64,000 nucleotides of DNA, taken from positions 85,404-149,403 of the forward strand of contig NZ_SBHN01000013.1 in the NCBI RefSeq assembly GCF_006980715.1. The letters are read 5' to 3'. Position numbers and translations under genes: made by a program. The notes beneath the pieces were generated by a model, which was given only the letters and a program-made list of their open reading frames with translations, was not told the origin of the DNA and did no database searches. The stretch comes from Telmatospirillum sp. J64-1. Its GTDB lineage: Bacteria > Pseudomonadota > Alphaproteobacteria > Rhodospirillales > Magnetospirillaceae. Shown here in pieces: positions 63,891 to 64,000 of the stretch (position 1 is the stretch's first letter; the number at the start of each line of letters is the position of its first letter).

Positions 63891-64000
63891 GAGACCTTTG
63901 CACGGAAGGCATGATTGTGATTCGATAGCGGCCTGTTCGATCAGCAGGAGAGGCCGTCATGGCACGCAAGCGGATTGGTCAGTTAGGCTGGGCCGATGCG
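63891..64000 (+). mobile_element. probable left end of an insertion sequence (cut by window)
   Basis: Sequence unlike the truncated repeat begins at about 63891 (GAGACCTTTGCACGG) and leads in 68 bases to a gene start. The break in a repeat followed directly by a transposase-like start is what an IS insertion would give. The other end is outside the window, so terminal repeats cannot be checked. Confidence 0.5.
63959..64000 (+). CDS. start of a probable transposase (IS5-like; truncated by window)
   Basis: Fourteen codons, MARKRIGQLGWADA, follow an AGGAGAGG ribosome site and reach the right edge. The peptide resembles the start of IS5-family transposases as I remember them, but 14 residues is little evidence. 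The adjacent truncated repeat supports an inserted element. Confidence 0.5.
   Translation, partial: MARKRIGQLGWADA

Overview
The window is a 64 kb stretch of a GC-rich alphaproteobacterial chromosome. Gene content and order point to Rhodospirillales (Magnetospirillum/Novispirillum-like). The indicators are hslVU next to hisBHAFE, rpmH-rnpA-yidD-yidC-engB-argB, fxsA/secB opposite tim44-mltA, trpBA-accD-folC, and DUF2336 and SirB1 proteins. This placement is inferred from synteny and protein style only. Nearly all of it is densely packed core genome, with many 4-base ATGA stop/start overlaps. No rRNA, tRNA or CRISPR array was seen. Layout: 1-6.8 kb (minus) holds a cut-off FolC-like Mur ligase, folC, accD, trpA, trpB and a Fic AMP-transferase. 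6.8-12.1 kb (minus) holds addB, the murU/amgK cell-wall recycling pair and tsaE; addA is not at its usual place after addB. 12.2-20.6 kb holds a thioredoxin-reductase-like ferredoxin reductase, a cytochrome c, a quinone reductase, a SPOUT methyltransferase, an LpoA-like lipoprotein, rsmI, yraN, a BON lipoprotein, a SirB1 protein and gshB. 20.8-27.5 kb holds hslUV, a lipoprotein serine protease and hisBHAFE. 27.6-33.5 kb holds HIT, DUF3501 and SH3 proteins, a 2-hydroxyacid dehydrogenase, pabB-pabC and an orphan LuxR. 33.8-41.3 kb holds DUF4139, rmuC, an SPFH/NfeD pair, GIY-YIG, an ECF sigma/anti-sigma module with its divergent target, and DUF4340. 41.4-43.1 kb (minus) is a LuxI operon with three unrecognised genes. 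43.4-52.0 kb holds def-fmt-truA, DUF2336 and a GGDEF protein, a HAD phosphatase, dapD-dapE and a Yip1 protein. 52.4-59.8 kb holds mltA, tim44, fxsA, secB, argB, engB, yidC, yidD, rnpA and rpmH. 60.1-64 kb holds a NaChBac-like channel, a flavin disulfide-reductase homologue lacking one redox cysteine, a small membrane protein, a tam-like methyltransferase and the first codons of a probable transposase. The most distinctive material is regulatory. The LuxI-type synthase starts a translationally coupled operon with three small genes of unknown function, two of which share a helical motif, and its mRNA leader can fold over the ribosome binding site. An unlinked LuxR with a complete set of AHL-pocket residues lies 10 kb away. 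The ECF sigma operon and a DUF4168 gene are driven from back-to-back GGAAC/CGTC promoters, which suggests an autoregulated envelope-stress switch. Three families of short palindromic repeats are scattered between genes: a GTCATTCCCGCG-type REP, a TTCGAGACGGC-type element and a short GATGCAGGG hairpin. One copy of the second family is cut off by what looks like an insertion sequence at the right edge.
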